The notes beneath the pieces were generated by a model. The model had not been told where the DNA came from. It ran no database searches and worked only from the letters and a program-made list of their open reading frames with translations. 6,141 nt of DNA from Bacteroidia bacterium (GTDB lineage: Bacteria; Bacteroidota; Bacteroidia; Bacteroidales; Dysgonomonadaceae): assembly GCA_030539475.1 (NCBI GenBank), contig JAUNRY010000135.1:1-6141 (forward strand), read 5' to 3'. Of this stretch, positions 5,788 through 6,141 are shown piece after piece (position 1 is the stretch's first letter; each line of letters opens with the position of its first letter). A program made the position numbers and the translations under genes.

Positions 5788-5819
5788 AGTCTCGCCTCTT
5801 GCTTTTTCTTATCTGCCAT
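5787..5819 (-). pseudogene. 5' stub of a gene interrupted by the IS
   Basis: An ATG at 5819-5817 opens MADKKKQEAR, a lysine-rich, typical protein start. The tenth codon ends two bases before the IS, whose first bases supply an eleventh codon and then a TAA (5786-5784). The ATG follows the attC-like element by about 45 bp on the same strand, where a cassette gene would be expected to start. The sequence across the IS (4302 downward) does not look like a continuation: there is no target duplication and no recognisable shared protein. The rest of the gene therefore seems to be missing. It is too short to assign. Confidence 0.45.
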
Positions 5820-5863
5820 TAATTACTTTGTTCTTCTTGTTTGTCGTGGTTTCGCTACACTGA

Positions 5864-5998
5864 CCGCTAACGGTTTCGGGCTTTGCGTTCGGGCGGGTTT
5901 CGGAGCACAAAGTTTCAATTTATTACTAAAGTTCATTAGACGTACTAAGCTCAAAATTTGCACGTCAGCCCGCCTGACGCAAAACCCGTGTTATAGGG
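5864..5998 (-). repeat. attC-like recombination site (imperfect inverted repeat, about 135 bp)
   Basis: The arms 5877-5897 and 5969-5988 are complementary except for one G-T-type difference and a bulge around 5889-5891 / 5975-5976. On the minus strand both carry the pattern CGGG-y-TTTGCG...GGCGGG. Outside the arms lie short boxes, TAACA...TGTTA-type: GCTAAC at 5866-5871 and GTTATAG at 5990-5996 on the plus strand, recalling the R''/R' core boxes of integron attC sites. The single-base difference in arm length (20 versus 21) recalls attC extrahelical bases. The centre (about 70 bp) is AT-rich and unpaired. The boxes deviate from GTTRRRY, and the spacers between box and arm differ (1 versus 5 nt), so it is not a textbook attC. 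Gene stops and starts flank it as in cassettes. Confidence 0.5.
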
Positions 5999-6018
5999 CG
6001 TTTTTCTTTCTGTTGTCG

Positions 6019-6141
6019 TCATTTTAGAATCTTTTCAATTGAAGGTTCGTCAACTCTTATCCATCTCAATATTTCCTTTGCTCTCGTTTTATCTTTCTTT
6101 ATGGCTCTGTCAAACTCGTCCATTAGTCCGCTTTCCCAAAG
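6019..6141 (-). CDS. C-terminal end of a small hypothetical protein (5' truncated by window)
   Basis: A minus-strand frame enters from the window edge and ends with TGA at 6021-6019. Its 40 residues include LMDEFDRAIKKDKTRAKEIL followed by RWIRVDEPSIEKILK. It is a highly charged, amphipathic helical end with a W-x-x-V-D-E-x-S turn, and it looks like genuine coding sequence. The family is not recognised. The stop is 20 bp before the GTTATAG box (read CTATAAC on this strand) of the attC-like element. This is the position of a gene inside an integron-type cassette. The frame contains a Met at residue 7, but the open frame runs past it to the edge, so the real start is outside. Confidence 0.6.
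   Translation of the reverse strand, partial: LWESGLMDEFDRAIKKDKTRAKEILRWIRVDEPSIEKILK

Noticed and set aside
5788..6018. Canonical class 1-3 integron attC or a CRISPR repeat
   Set aside because: The core boxes do not match GTTRRRY fully and no integrase is visible, so only 'attC-like' is claimed. There is no repeated unit-spacer pattern for CRISPR.

Overview
The window looks like a chromosomal segment of a Bacteroidota bacterium, probably of the order Bacteroidales (genus not determinable). The evidence is a DUF4230 protein, an IS256-type transposase, A-rich leaders that mostly lack Shine-Dalgarno sequences, and a near-ideal Bacteroidota promoter (TTG, 18 bp, TATCTTTG) in front of a MetY-like gene.

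Left part (1-2832). A plus-strand pair opens the window: the 3' end of a DsbA/FrnE-type thiol oxidoreductase, then a GNAT acetyltransferase. They converge with only 5 bp to spare on a minus-strand operon of three genes. In transcription order these are an acidic, helical protein whose membrane anchor lies in the -1 reading frame behind an A7 slippery tract, a DUF4230 protein with an N-terminal membrane anchor, and a two-TM protein of unknown function. All three are predicted to be membrane proteins, so they may act together at the envelope; this is inference.

Middle (2832-4302). A minus-strand Cys/Met-metabolism PLP enzyme (O-acetylhomoserine sulfhydrylase-like) is driven by its own promoter. 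The promoter sits inside the last codons of an upstream reading frame whose 5' end is cut off by an insertion sequence.

Right part (4303-6141). A complete IS256-family element (18-bp perfect terminal repeats at 4303-4320 and 5770-5787, intact DDE transposase, bidirectional terminator) has no target-site duplication. On its far side is the first 10 to 11 codons of a gene cut by the IS. Next comes an imperfect inverted-repeat structure of about 135 bp that resembles an integron attC site, with GTTATAG and GCTAAC boxes at its ends. Beyond it, 20 nt away, is the stop codon of another small minus-strand gene. The order gene, attC-like site, gene is that of integron-type cassettes. The IS therefore appears to mark a rearrangement junction between ordinary chromosomal genes and a cassette-like region.

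The two most notable observations are the possible programmed -1 frameshift near 2138 and the attC-like cassette boundary at 5864-5998.
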